Assembly: GCA_036494815.1 (NCBI GenBank)
Contig: DASXNV010000035.1
Span: 1-64,000 of the forward strand
Length of the DNA: 64,000 nucleotides
Source: Poindextera sp036494815
Lineage (GTDB): Bacteria; Pseudomonadota; Alphaproteobacteria; Caulobacterales; Caulobacteraceae
Direction of reading: 5' to 3'
Part shown: positions 38,102-46,290 of the stretch, piece after piece
How the letters are laid out: each line of letters starts with the position of its first letter
Numbering within the stretch: the stretch's first letter is position 1
Made by a program: the position numbers and the translations under genes
The notes under the pieces: generated by a model
What the model was told of the DNA's origin: nothing
The model's input: only the letters and a program-made list of their open reading frames with translations
Database searches by the model: none

Positions 38102-39718
38102 ATGTCGGACGTGATCGTCGAAACCACCGCGGGCAAGGTCCGCGGCGTCATCCAGGATGGAGTTCACGTTTTCAAGGGCATCGCCTATGGCGCGCCGACC
38201 GGCGGGGCGAACCGCTTCAAGCGGCCCAAACCGCCCACACCCTGGTCCGGCGTGCGCGACGCTCTGGAGGCCAGCCTGCCGCCGGCCCAGGCCGGTCTGC
38301 CCCTGCCGCCCCGTGGACCGTTCGCGCTGCCAGGCGGCAATCCCATGCAGGTGCCGCAATGCACCGAAGACTGCCTGAAGATCAATGTCTGGTCGCCCAA
38401 TCTCGACACCTCGGTCAAGCGGCCGGTGATCGTGGCCATGCCGCATTTCGCCTGGGGATCGGCGGGCATGGGCGCTACCTATGAAAACCTGGTGGCGAAC
38501 AGCGATCTGGTGGCGGTGTCGTTCGACCACCGCCAGGGGATCAGCGGCCACATGTACCTGGCCGAGCTTGGCGGCGCCGACTATGCGGAATCCGGCAACG
38601 CCGCCACGCTGGACATGATCCTGGCGCTGGAATGGATCCGCGACAACATCGCCGCGTTCGGCGGAGATCCCGGCAATGTTCTGCTGTGGGGTTGCTCCGG
38701 ATCCGGCTCGGAGACCACCATCCTGACCGGCGTACCGGCGGCCAAGGGTTTGTTCCACAAGGCCCTGGTCTCCGACGGTTCGATGAACTGGGGGCAGTCA
38801 CCCTTCTACGCCACCATGCTGGCCGAGCGCTCCCTCCACGCTCTGGGCATCCCCGCGAACGACCTTTCCAAGCTGCATGACGTGCCGTGGGATCAGCTGC
38901 ATCAAACCACCCAGCAATTTGGTGACCTGGCCTATTGCCTGTCGGCGCCGCTGCCGATCCAGTCGTTCTTTCAGTTCTACCCGGTCACCGACGGTGTGGT
39001 TCTGCCCGCCGACCCCTATGGCGAAGGCTCGCCCGACTGCAGTAGCCACGTGCCGATGATGCTGGGAACGGCGCGCGACACCCTGAACATGATCGTTTCT
39101 TCGCGGCCGTGGGTGGGTCATCTGGACGAGCGCGGCCTGCGCCACATCGCCGCCAACCACGCGGGCGAGGACAAGGCCGGCGCTATCGTCGCGGCCGAGC
39201 GCCGGGCCAATCCGGCAGGTACGCCCACCGAACTGGGTCTGGCGATCATCAACCACCGCACCCTGTGGAGCAATGGCGTCTGGATGGGCGACAAACGCGC
39301 CGCCGGAGCCAAGGCGCCCACCTTCATGTACCGCTTCGACTACACCACGCCTGCCTTCGGCGGCCTTTGGGGCGCCTTCCACGGCGGCGAGTTCGGCTTC
39401 TTCTTCAAGAATGTCGATCGGGGCCTGAGCGCAATGTTCGGCGGACTCTATGCCAACCGCAATGATCGCCACGAGGTGCAGCAGACGCTGAACGAGTCCT
39501 TTGTGGCCTTCGCCCATACCGGCGATCCGAGCGCCCACCGCATCGGCCAATGGGACCCCTTAAGCCCCGGCAGGCATCCCACCATGCTTCTGGACAGCAC
39601 CTGCACGCTCGACGCCGACCCGGATTCCGAGTTGCGCGAACTCTATGAGGACGTCGTCCACCCCGGCAGCCCGGAGGACTACGAGCGCGCGCTCAGCCTC
39701 AGCGGCTTCGCCCAGTGA
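38102..39718 (+). CDS. type-B carboxylesterase (copy 2, degenerate oxyanion motif)
   Basis: 538 residues, clearly related to the preceding gene (GKVRGVIQDGVHVFKGIAYGAPTGGA). The nucleophile elbow is GCSGSG (Ser199) and the His region is AFHGGEFGFFFKN. Unlike copy 1, the HGGxF oxyanion-hole motif reads MPHFAWG (113-119), so substrate handling may differ. No signal peptide. A 153-bp gap with AT-rich sequence (37960-37990) precedes it and may carry an extra promoter. GGGAGG lies five bases ahead of the ATG. Confidence 0.9.
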   Translation: MSDVIVETTAGKVRGVIQDGVHVFKGIAYGAPTGGANRFKRPKPPTPWSGVRDALEASLPPAQAGLPLPPRGPFALPGGNPMQVPQCTEDCLKINVWSPNLDTSVKRPVIVAMPHFAWGSAGMGATYENLVANSDLVAVSFDHRQGISGHMYLAELGGADYAESGNAATLDMILALEWIRDNIAAFGGDPGNVLLWGCSGSGSETTILTGVPAAKGLFHKALVSDGSMNWGQSPFYATMLAERSLHALGIPANDLSKLHDVPWDQLHQTTQQFGDLAYCLSAPLPIQSFFQFYPVTDGVVLPADPYGEGSPDCSSHVPMMLGTARDTLNMIVSSRPWVGHLDERGLRHIAANHAGEDKAGAIVAAERRANPAGTPTELGLAIINHRTLWSNGVWMGDKRAAGAKAPTFMYRFDYTTPAFGGLWGAFHGGEFGFFFKNVDRGLSAMFGGLYANRNDRHEVQQTLNESFVAFAHTGDPSAHRIGQWDPLSPGRHPTMLLDSTCTLDADPDSELRELYEDVVHPGSPEDYERALSLSGFAQ

Positions 39719-39767
39719 TCATGGCGCGGCGCCTCCCAGAGCCGCCGCCCAACTCCAAAGGAAAAAC

Positions 39768-40520
39768 ATGACAAGACGACTGGAAGATCGAGTGGCGGTG
39801 ATCACTGGAACTGGCAAGGGCATGGGACGCGCAGCCGCCCTCCGGTTCGCATCCGAAGGCGCCCGGGTCATCGGCTGCGATCTTGACGCAGAGGCCAACG
39901 CCGCGACCACCGCCGATGTCCGCGCCGCCGGCGGCGTCATGGACGGCATGGCGCCAGTCGATCTGGGAGACCCCAACCAGGCCCGAAAGTGGATCGCCGA
40001 CGCCATGGCGATCCATGGCCGCATCGACATCCTCTACAATAACGCCTCGGCCTGCCGTTTCGCCACCATCGGGGCGATGACAGACGACGACTGGTATTTC
40101 ACCGTTCGCAACGAGCTCGACCTGGTCGCCCACGTCACCCGTGCGGCCTGGGCGCACCTGTGCAAGAACGGCGGCGTCATCATCAATACTGCGTCGGTCG
40201 CCGGCCATGGCGGAGGGCCCGGAGGTTTCGGACACTCGACGACCAAGGCCGGCGTTCTGGCCATGACCAAGGTCATGGCCGCGGAAGGCGGACCGCATGG
40301 TGTGCGCGCTGTCAGCATCAGCCCGGGCATGATCGAGACGCCGGGCTCATCTGGGCAGCTGTCGATTCCAGGCGTGCGCGACGCCCTGCTCGCCCGCTCC
40401 CTGGTGCCGCGCATCGGCACGCCGGAAGAAATCGCCGGTGTCGCCGCCTTCCTCGCCTCCGACGAAGCCTCGTTCATCACCGGGACCGACTATCTGGTGG
40501 ATGGCGGGCTCACCAACTGA
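39768..40520 (+). CDS. SDR family oxidoreductase with Tyr-to-His active site
   Basis: 250 residues, classical SDR. Cofactor loop TGTGKGMG (13-20), NNASA (91-95) and Ser143 (TASVAG) are present, but the YxxxK pair reads HSTTK (156-160): His replaces the catalytic Tyr while Lys remains. The paralogue at 59856 shows the same change. ATG at 39768 follows AAAGGAAAAAC. It starts 49 bp after carboxylesterase 2 and is followed at 19 bp by the exported methyltransferase. Dehydrogenase activity is plausible but not assured. Confidence 0.9.
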   Translation: MTRRLEDRVAVITGTGKGMGRAAALRFASEGARVIGCDLDAEANAATTADVRAAGGVMDGMAPVDLGDPNQARKWIADAMAIHGRIDILYNNASACRFATIGAMTDDDWYFTVRNELDLVAHVTRAAWAHLCKNGGVIINTASVAGHGGGPGGFGHSTTKAGVLAMTKVMAAEGGPHGVRAVSISPGMIETPGSSGQLSIPGVRDALLARSLVPRIGTPEEIAGVAAFLASDEASFITGTDYLVDGGLTN

Positions 40521-40539
40521 TCGCCGCTGGAGCCTGATC

Positions 40540-41397
40540 ATGGACCCTATGGGACGCCGCGCGATATTGGCGGGGTTGGTGGCCCTCCCCGCCGCTGGAG
40601 CCGCTGCGCAGACTTTTGCCGGACAAACGGTCGATCCTCTGCTGCAAGCGGCCATCGATGATCCACGCAGATCGCCAGCGGATCGCGCCAGGGATTTCTA
40701 TCGCCACCCTGGCCAGTCGCTGACGTTCTGGGGTCTGAAGCGGGGCGATACGGTCATCGATATCGGTCCGGGCTCCGGCTGGTGGACGCAGATCATCGCC
40801 CCCTATCTCGCGGCGAGCCACGGCCGTTACATCGCCGCCCTTCCTGACCTGGGCGGCCCGGCGCTGTCCCAGGCCGCTCGCAACAGCCTCGCCAGTTTTG
40901 AGGCGAAGTTCTCCGGCCATGCCGATTACGGCGACCTGACCCAGGTCAGCTTTGGCAGGGTGTCGGGCCCCCTCACGCCGCCCAACACAGTGGATCTCGT
41001 CCTTGTCTCGCGCGAGGTCCACGACTGGGCTCAGATCGACGGCTTCGTCCAGAAGGCGTTCGCCGATTTCCAGGCCGCCCTGAAGCCCGGCGGCGTTCTG
41101 GCCATCGAAGACCACCGCGCGCGCGATGGCGCCGACCCGAAGAAGGGTGACGGCTATCTTTCGGAAGCCTTTGTCATCGCCGAAGCCGGCAAGGCTGGAT
41201 TCGCCCTGGCGGGCCGATCCGAAATCAACGACAATCCGAAGGACACCAAGGACTATCCCTATGGCGTCTGGACCCTGCCGCCCACCCGGCGTTCGGCTCC
41301 CGCGGGCCAGCCGCCGGATCTCTCATTTGACCATGCGCGCTATGACGCCATCGGCGAGAGTGACCGGATGACCTTGAAGTTCGTCAAGCGGATATAA
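40540..41397 (+). CDS. exported class I SAM-dependent methyltransferase-like protein
   Basis: 285 residues. An N-terminal signal (RRAILAGLVALPAAGAAAQT, cleavage ~residue 24) suggests export, possibly by Tat because of the paired Arg. The Rossmann methyltransferase core follows: motif I VIDIGPGSGWWTQIIAPYL (~80-98) and VDLVLVSREVHDW. Such predicted periplasmic methyltransferases lie beside catabolic genes in other proteobacteria, and their substrate is unknown. ATG at 40540 (MDPMGRRA); frames further upstream overlap the SDR. It ends the ten-gene run begun at 28358. Confidence 0.85.
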   Translation: MDPMGRRAILAGLVALPAAGAAAQTFAGQTVDPLLQAAIDDPRRSPADRARDFYRHPGQSLTFWGLKRGDTVIDIGPGSGWWTQIIAPYLAASHGRYIAALPDLGGPALSQAARNSLASFEAKFSGHADYGDLTQVSFGRVSGPLTPPNTVDLVLVSREVHDWAQIDGFVQKAFADFQAALKPGGVLAIEDHRARDGADPKKGDGYLSEAFVIAEAGKAGFALAGRSEINDNPKDTKDYPYGVWTLPPTRRSAPAGQPPDLSFDHARYDAIGESDRMTLKFVKRI

Positions 41398-41575
41398 GTG
41401 GGGCCGGTCGGCCGACTTATGCCAGCGGCCTTTACGACTGACCGCTGAAGGTCTTGCTTATACCCCGCCGTCATCGCCGCGTATTCGGCGATCCAACATG
41501 CCGTGAAGGTCAAGCTGAACCAAGCCTTCAGGATGAGTCCCGCGCCCTTAGTCTAGCCTGCTCGTTCACGGCATG

Positions 41576-41599
41576 GATGGCCGGCATGCGACGGCCATC
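41576..41599. other. 8-bp stem-loop in convergent gap
   Basis: GATGGCCG-GCATGCGA-CGGCCATC, a perfect 8-bp stem with an 8-nt loop, lies between the convergent methyltransferase and LEH-like genes. It has no T-run on the plus side, so terminator function is uncertain. Confidence 0.35.
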
Positions 41600-41615
41600 A
41601 CGGGGAAAACCTACT

Positions 41616-41642
41616 CCAACGGTCAAACCCAAGGACCGTTGG
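41616..41642 (-). terminator. probable terminator of the LEH-like/SDR operon
   Basis: CCAACGGTC-AAACCCAAG-GACCGTTGG is a perfect 9-bp stem, 11 bp past the stop of the minus-strand gene at 41654. On that strand a TTTT run follows the stem after about six bases, which suits an intrinsic terminator. Confidence 0.55.
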
Positions 41643-41653
41643 TAGTATCTCAT

Positions 41654-42079
41654 CTAGGATTCCAACCCGGACAGCTTATCCGGATCGCTGTTGCTTTGCT
41701 TAGCGACGTCGAGGATGTCGAAATATTCCCGCCAAGCGGTGATCTGATTGTCGGCGTTTAATTCGTAAACGGCCGCCAAGGAGTGCTTTACCCGGTTTCC
41801 ATTTTTCGTGAAGTAATCAACCCGCTCGGTGAACACCACGTTGTCGGTGGAGCTGATGTGGACAATGTTGCATTCAGGCAGCTGGACGTACGTCATCTGC
41901 CGCTGGATCTCGCTCATCAGGGCTTCGCGCCCCCGGATGGTCGGACCGTCCGGCATGTAGAGCGTCCAATAGCCCTCCGGCGCAAAGGACGAGACGATCC
42001 TTTCCACATCAGGCTCGCGCATCCCGCCCCCCCAGGCGTTCAACATCTCTCTGACGGCGGCTTCCTGCTTGTCGCCCAT
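41654..42079 (-). CDS. limonene-1,2-epoxide-hydrolase-like protein (NTF2/SnoaL fold)
   Basis: 141 residues. The C-terminal part matches the limonene-epoxide hydrolase pattern: TERVDYFTKNG gives Arg86 and Asp88, and WREYFDILD gives Asp121, matching the Arg-Asp-Asp relay of that family. The water-binding Tyr/Asn pair of the enzyme (YxN before MP) is not kept: here the stretch is WTLYMP. It is therefore either a variant epoxide hydrolase or another NTF2-like isomerase/hydrolase. It is the last gene of a minus-strand run with five SDRs, 42 bp after the previous one. Confidence 0.78.
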   Translation of the reverse strand: MGDKQEAAVREMLNAWGGGMREPDVERIVSSFAPEGYWTLYMPDGPTIRGREALMSEIQRQMTYVQLPECNIVHISSTDNVVFTERVDYFTKNGNRVKHSLAAVYELNADNQITAWREYFDILDVAKQSNSDPDKLSGLES

Positions 42080-42121
42080 GGGCTCGCTCCTTCTTTGCTT
42101 TTGCTGTCTTCACGTGTCCGA

Positions 42122-42928
42122 TCAGGCCGACGCGACCTGATCCAGAAACAACGACAGCTCGTGGGTGTGGGGTTGATGTTCGAGGGATCCGCCATTGCAA
42201 CGGATGGTTTCGCCGTTGATGAAGCCCGCGTCGTCGGACGCCAGAAAGGCCGCGACGGCCGCGACATCCTCGGGCCGGCCAAGGCGCGGCGTGAGCACGT
42301 GGTGCGATATGATCGAAACCAGTTCGGGTACGGCCTTCTGCGTGGCCTCGGTCAGGATCAGGCCCGGTGCGATGGCGTTGCAGCGAATGCCCTGTCGTCC
42401 GTGCTGGGTGGCGATGGACCGCGTGATGGCGATAGCGCCGGCCTTGGAGGCGCCATAGGCGATGCGTGAGAGGTCGCCCACCAGTCCGGAGCCCGAGGCC
42501 GTGTTGATGATGGCCCCGCCGCCCTGGCTCAGCATCACCGGAATGGCGTATTTGCATGCCGCCAGATAGCCGCGAAGATTGACCGCCATGACGGCGTCCC
42601 ACACCTCCAGCGGGATACCTACCGCCGTCGTGTCGCTTTGAACGATCTCCGGCGCCGTCAGGGCGGCGTTGTTATGCAGAATGTCGAGCCGGCCATAGCG
42701 CGAAACCGCCAGCGCGATCATGGCCTCGATCGAGGCCGGATCGGCGGCGTCGTAGCCGGCCGCGCTGGTCTCGCCCCCGATCTGGCCAGCGACCAGTTCG
42801 GCGCTGGCCTCGTTGATATCGGCCACCAGCACCTTGGCGCCCTCTTGCGTAAACCGGCGCGCCGTAGCCGAGCCGATGCCGCCGGCCCCGCCGGTGACGA
42901 TGGCGATCCTTCCCTCCAGGCGTCTCAC
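42122..42928 (-). CDS. SDR family oxidoreductase (array member 5)
   Basis: 268 residues, classical SDR: cofactor loop TGGAGGIG, HNNAAL, Ser in INTASGSG and YGASK catalytic pair intact, C-terminal INGETIRCNGG. NAD(P)-dependent alcohol/ketone oxidoreduction is expected. GTG start overlaps the upstream TGA (42925-42928), so translation is coupled to the preceding SDR. Its C-terminal tail (HQPHTHELSLFLDQVASA) is longer than usual. Confidence 0.92.
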   Translation of the reverse strand: MRRLEGRIAIVTGGAGGIGSATARRFTQEGAKVLVADINEASAELVAGQIGGETSAAGYDAADPASIEAMIALAVSRYGRLDILHNNAALTAPEIVQSDTTAVGIPLEVWDAVMAVNLRGYLAACKYAIPVMLSQGGGAIINTASGSGLVGDLSRIAYGASKAGAIAITRSIATQHGRQGIRCNAIAPGLILTEATQKAVPELVSIISHHVLTPRLGRPEDVAAVAAFLASDDAGFINGETIRCNGGSLEHQPHTHELSLFLDQVASA

Positions 42929-43767
42929 GACGGGCTGGCCTCGTGGCGCGGCAGCAGGAAATCACGCTGCAACTGGGCGAAAGGAAGCGAAGCGGTAATG
43001 CCGCCGTCACACTTGAACAGCGCGCCGTTGACATAGGCGGCTTCATCCGAGGCCAGGAAGACGGCCAAGGCGGCGATGTCCTCAGGCTGGCCCAGTCGCG
43101 GAACATTGTGCAGCGCCATGAACGCCGCCTGCATCTTTTCGTCGGCCCAGCCCTTCATGGCCGGCGTTTCGATGACGCCGGGGATCAGGCCGTTGCAGCG
43201 GACGCCGCGCTTGCCGTAGGTGGTCGCAATCGTCTTCACATACCAGTTCACCATGGCCTTGGACGCGCCGTAGGAGAACTGGGCGACGTCGCCGCCAAGC
43301 GAACTGGTCGAGGAGGTGAACAATATGCACCCCTCGCCCCGCTCCAGCATATGCGGAATGGCGTATTTGCTGGCCAAGACCCCGCCCAGCACGTTCACCT
43401 GGACAATTTCGTGGAAAACGGCCTGGTCGAATTGAAGGAAGTCTACGTCGCGTTTCTTCTTGCCCGCCGCGGTGTTGACGGCGTTGTTGAACAGGATGTC
43501 GAGCTTGCCGAACGCGCTTATCGTCCGCGCGATCATCTCTTTGAGCGCTTCCTCCTCGGCCACATCCACGCGCAAGCCGATGGCCTGACCACCGGCGGCC
43601 CTGATCTCCTCGGCGACGGCTTCAGCGGCCTCCTCGACAATGTCGGTGACGGCCACGGATGCGCCTTCCGCCGCGAACCGCAAGGCTGAGGCCCGGCCGA
43701 TCCCCGAGCCGGCGCCGGTGATCACCGCCGATTTTCCCTTCAAACGATCCATTGCGACATCTTTCAC
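42925..43767 (-). CDS. SDR family oxidoreductase (array member 4)
   Basis: 280 residues. Cofactor loop TGAGSGIG, FNNAVN, Ser in TSSTSSLGG and YGASK catalytic pair, C-terminal VNGALFKCDGG. GTG at 43767 overlaps the upstream TGA as in its neighbours; ATG at 43752 (MDRLKGKS) is the alternative and would also give a normal N-terminus. The stop overlaps the next SDR. Probably an NAD(P)-dependent dehydrogenase of a hydroxylated ring or acyl-CoA intermediate (inference). Confidence 0.92.
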   Translation of the reverse strand: MKDVAMDRLKGKSAVITGAGSGIGRASALRFAAEGASVAVTDIVEEAAEAVAEEIRAAGGQAIGLRVDVAEEEALKEMIARTISAFGKLDILFNNAVNTAAGKKKRDVDFLQFDQAVFHEIVQVNVLGGVLASKYAIPHMLERGEGCILFTSSTSSLGGDVAQFSYGASKAMVNWYVKTIATTYGKRGVRCNGLIPGVIETPAMKGWADEKMQAAFMALHNVPRLGQPEDIAALAVFLASDEAAYVNGALFKCDGGITASLPFAQLQRDFLLPRHEASPS

Positions 43768-44591
43768 TCAGGCCCATAGAAATTGTTCAGGAAATTGGTC
43801 TGCCACTCCACACGTTCGCGTCGCACGCGAGCCGAGGTCAGCGGATGGTCTGAAGCGCCGGCGTCAGCGAGCACCACCGTCGGGCCGTGACCAAGATTGG
43901 CCAGGCCAACGCGGGCGACGTCTGCGGCCGGTGTCAGGGCGACAACGTCCGGCGATAGGCCGAACTTGGCGAACACGGTCCTCAGCTTGGGGGTGTCGGT
44001 GGCGCCGATCAGCAGGTTCAGCACATCGACGCCGTGGGGTTTGAGCTCGCGCCAGAGGCTTTCGCCGAAGTTCAGCGCATAGCCCTTTGTGGCGGTATAG
44101 ATCGCCAGCCGGCCCGTGCCCCCGAGCGCCGCTTCCGACCCGACCAGGATGATGCCGCCGCGTCCGCGCTTGACGAATGCCTGGGCGAAGCGGTGGCAGG
44201 CCTCGGTGAGCATGTCGATATTGCGCGCAGTCAGGGTTCGCCAAGCCTCGTAGGAGCTATCCAGGAAGCGGCCGCCGACGCTATCTCCCCCGGCGTTGAA
44301 GATCACGAGGCCGACCTCCTTGCCAGCGACAGCGTCCTGCAGAGCCGCAGCGGCGCCCGGTGCGGACAGATCAATCGATCGGGTCATCACCTCGACCCCG
44401 TATTGCTCCCGCAGTTCCGTGGCGAGTTCCTCAAGCTTGTCCACGCGCCGGGCCACGAGGACGCAGTGGGCGCCCTTCTCGGCCGCATGGTGCGCGAACG
44501 CAGCGCCGGTGCCCTCCGATGCGCCGGCGATCAGGACCCAGGGCCCGTAGCGCTCAAGGAAGGCTGAATCCCTATTTTCAGAGGTAGGCAC
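43764..44591 (-). CDS. SDR family oxidoreductase (array member 3, divergent)
   Basis: 275 residues. The cofactor loop is AGASEGTG rather than TGxxxGxG, followed by FNAGG; the catalytic YTATK pair and the preceding Ser (VGSEAALGG) are present. The C-terminus lacks the usual VDGG end and finishes VEWQTNFLNNFYGPE, so this belongs to the DltE/hydroxysteroid-dehydrogenase-like SDR branch rather than the FabG-like branch of its neighbours. The stop overlaps the next gene's GTG. Confidence 0.9.
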   Translation of the reverse strand: MPTSENRDSAFLERYGPWVLIAGASEGTGAAFAHHAAEKGAHCVLVARRVDKLEELATELREQYGVEVMTRSIDLSAPGAAAALQDAVAGKEVGLVIFNAGGDSVGGRFLDSSYEAWRTLTARNIDMLTEACHRFAQAFVKRGRGGIILVGSEAALGGTGRLAIYTATKGYALNFGESLWRELKPHGVDVLNLLIGATDTPKLRTVFAKFGLSPDVVALTPAADVARVGLANLGHGPTVVLADAGASDHPLTSARVRRERVEWQTNFLNNFYGPE

Positions 44592-44659
44592 GCTAGATCT
44601 CCAATGGTGAAAGGCTTCGAGTCATGGGTCGCCGTGGGCCGGCGCGCATCCGCTCCGCC

Positions 44660-45373
44660 TCAGTTCGCTTCGGTGGACGGAAAGATCGCCATGCGCGCGA
44701 TATTCGATCGGTCTGGCTGCTCCAGCATGAATCGGATCGCCGCGGCGACGTCCTGCGGGTCAAGGGGCTGGTGGTCGCCCATGGGCGTTGTTCCGATCAT
44801 CTGGGCGTACAAGGCTGTATCCGTAGAGCCCGGAGCGATGGTGCCCACCTTGACTCCGGAGCCGGCCAATTCGATTCGCAAGGATGCGGAAAAGGCCTCC
44901 AGCGCATGTTTGAGGCCGCCATAGACTCCGCCGCGCCGCGCGATCAGATAGGCGCCGATGCTGGAGACATTGACGATGGCGCCCGATCCCTGCGCCTTGA
45001 AAGCGCGCGCGAACACATAAGAGCTGCGCACCACGGCCTCGAAATTGACGCGGATCATATAGGAAATCGCGTCGAGGTCGGCGGTTTCGATCGAGCCCCC
45101 CGCCATCACCGCGGCGTTGTTGATGAGGATGTCCGCGCGGCCGAATTGTTCGCACGCCAGGCTGAGCAGGCGTTCCGGCGTCTGCGGGTCGGCGATGTCG
45201 GCGGCGAGCACCGCCGCCGGACCGGCAAGCGCCGAGCGCACCGCCTCAAGCGCCTCGGGACGGCGTCCGGTCAGGACGAGATTACAGCCAGCGGCGCTCA
45301 GTTCGCGAACGGTCGCCGCGCCGATCCCCGCCGACGCTCCGGTCACGATGGCGGTCTTGCCCTGCAGGTTCAC
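44660..45373 (-). CDS. SDR family oxidoreductase (array member 2)
   Basis: 237 residues. Cofactor loop TGASAGIG, INNAAVM, Ser in VNVSSIG and YGGLK catalytic pair (YxxxK intact). The C-terminus (LEQPDRSNIARMAIFPSTEAN) is that of YdfG-like SDRs. GTG start overlaps the upstream TGA (45370-45373); 68 bp separate its stop from the next gene. An NADP-dependent alcohol dehydrogenase is the best guess. Confidence 0.92.
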   Translation of the reverse strand: MNLQGKTAIVTGASAGIGAATVRELSAAGCNLVLTGRRPEALEAVRSALAGPAAVLAADIADPQTPERLLSLACEQFGRADILINNAAVMAGGSIETADLDAISYMIRVNFEAVVRSSYVFARAFKAQGSGAIVNVSSIGAYLIARRGGVYGGLKHALEAFSASLRIELAGSGVKVGTIAPGSTDTALYAQMIGTTPMGDHQPLDPQDVAAAIRFMLEQPDRSNIARMAIFPSTEAN

Positions 45374-46179
45374 AGCTTCATCTCGGCCATGAGCGCCTTC
45401 ATGGGCACCATGGTCGGCAGGTGGGCGAGAATGCCGCCATCCACCGAAATCACCTGCCCGGTGATGTAGGAGGCCAGGTCCGAGGCCAGGAACACAGCCA
45501 TGTTGGCGATGTCGCGAGGAACGCCCAGGCGCGGCACCAGGCAGTTGGCCACAAAGATGTCATGCACCGCCTGGGGCAGCCGGCCAGCCGAATTGGGCGG
45601 GACGATCAGGCCGGGCGCAATAGCGTTGCATCGGACCCCCTTGTGCCCATAGGCCGTCGCGATATGGCGGGTCAGCGAGTTGAGCGCCGCCTTACCGGCG
45701 GCGTAAGCGATGTTGGTCAGGTCACCCGAGAGCGATTGGCCCGACGAGATGTTGATGACCGATCCGCCCCCTCTTGAGACCATCAATGGCAGCGCGTGCT
45801 TGCACAACAGCATCGGGCCGCGGGCGTTGATGGCCAGCATCTTGTCCCACAGCTCGACGGTCATGTCGGCCACATCCTGGTCGATCGAGGCGTTGCCGGT
45901 GGCGCCGGCGTTATTGTCCAGGATGTCGACGCCGCCGAATGCGTCGACGGCGAAGGCCAAGAGGGCGCGCACGGCGGTCTCGTCGGTGATTTCCGTCACC
46001 TTCGCTGCGACCTCATAGCCGTCTGCGCGAAGCGCCTCGGCCGCTTCTTCCAGCGGCTCCTGCCGAATATCCGTCATGACCACCCGGGCGCCGACTTCGC
46101 ACATAGCCCGCACAGTCTCGAACCCGATGCCGCCGGCCGCGCCGGTGACCAGTGCTACCTTCCCCGAGAGAATAGACAT
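45370..46179 (-). CDS. SDR family oxidoreductase (array member 1)
   Basis: 269 residues. Cofactor loop TGAAGGIG, DNNAGA, Ser in INISSGQS and YAAGK catalytic pair, C-terminal ITGQVISVDGG. It is the first of five consecutive SDR genes on this strand; the array ends with the LEH-like gene. Promoter elements are expected in 46180-46216. A terminator for the upstream amidase lies just before it. Confidence 0.92.
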   Translation of the reverse strand: MSILSGKVALVTGAAGGIGFETVRAMCEVGARVVMTDIRQEPLEEAAEALRADGYEVAAKVTEITDETAVRALLAFAVDAFGGVDILDNNAGATGNASIDQDVADMTVELWDKMLAINARGPMLLCKHALPLMVSRGGGSVINISSGQSLSGDLTNIAYAAGKAALNSLTRHIATAYGHKGVRCNAIAPGLIVPPNSAGRLPQAVHDIFVANCLVPRLGVPRDIANMAVFLASDLASYITGQVISVDGGILAHLPTMVPMKALMAEMKL

Positions 46180-46216
46180 TTTTGTTCTTTCATCCTGTTA
46201 CACAGATTAATCGCAG

Positions 46217-46239
46217 TAAAAATATCCTCGTCGCGAGGA
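46217..46239 (-). terminator. intrinsic terminator of the amidase gene
   Basis: TCCTCG-TCG-CGAGGA (46225-46239) forms a 6-bp stem; on the minus strand it is followed by TATTTTTA. It lies 51 bp beyond the amidase stop and separates the amidase from the SDR array. Confidence 0.6.
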
Positions 46240-46290
46240 CATTCAGCGCCACTTCGGACGTTCTGATCCGACGTTGCTTAAGTCGACAAC

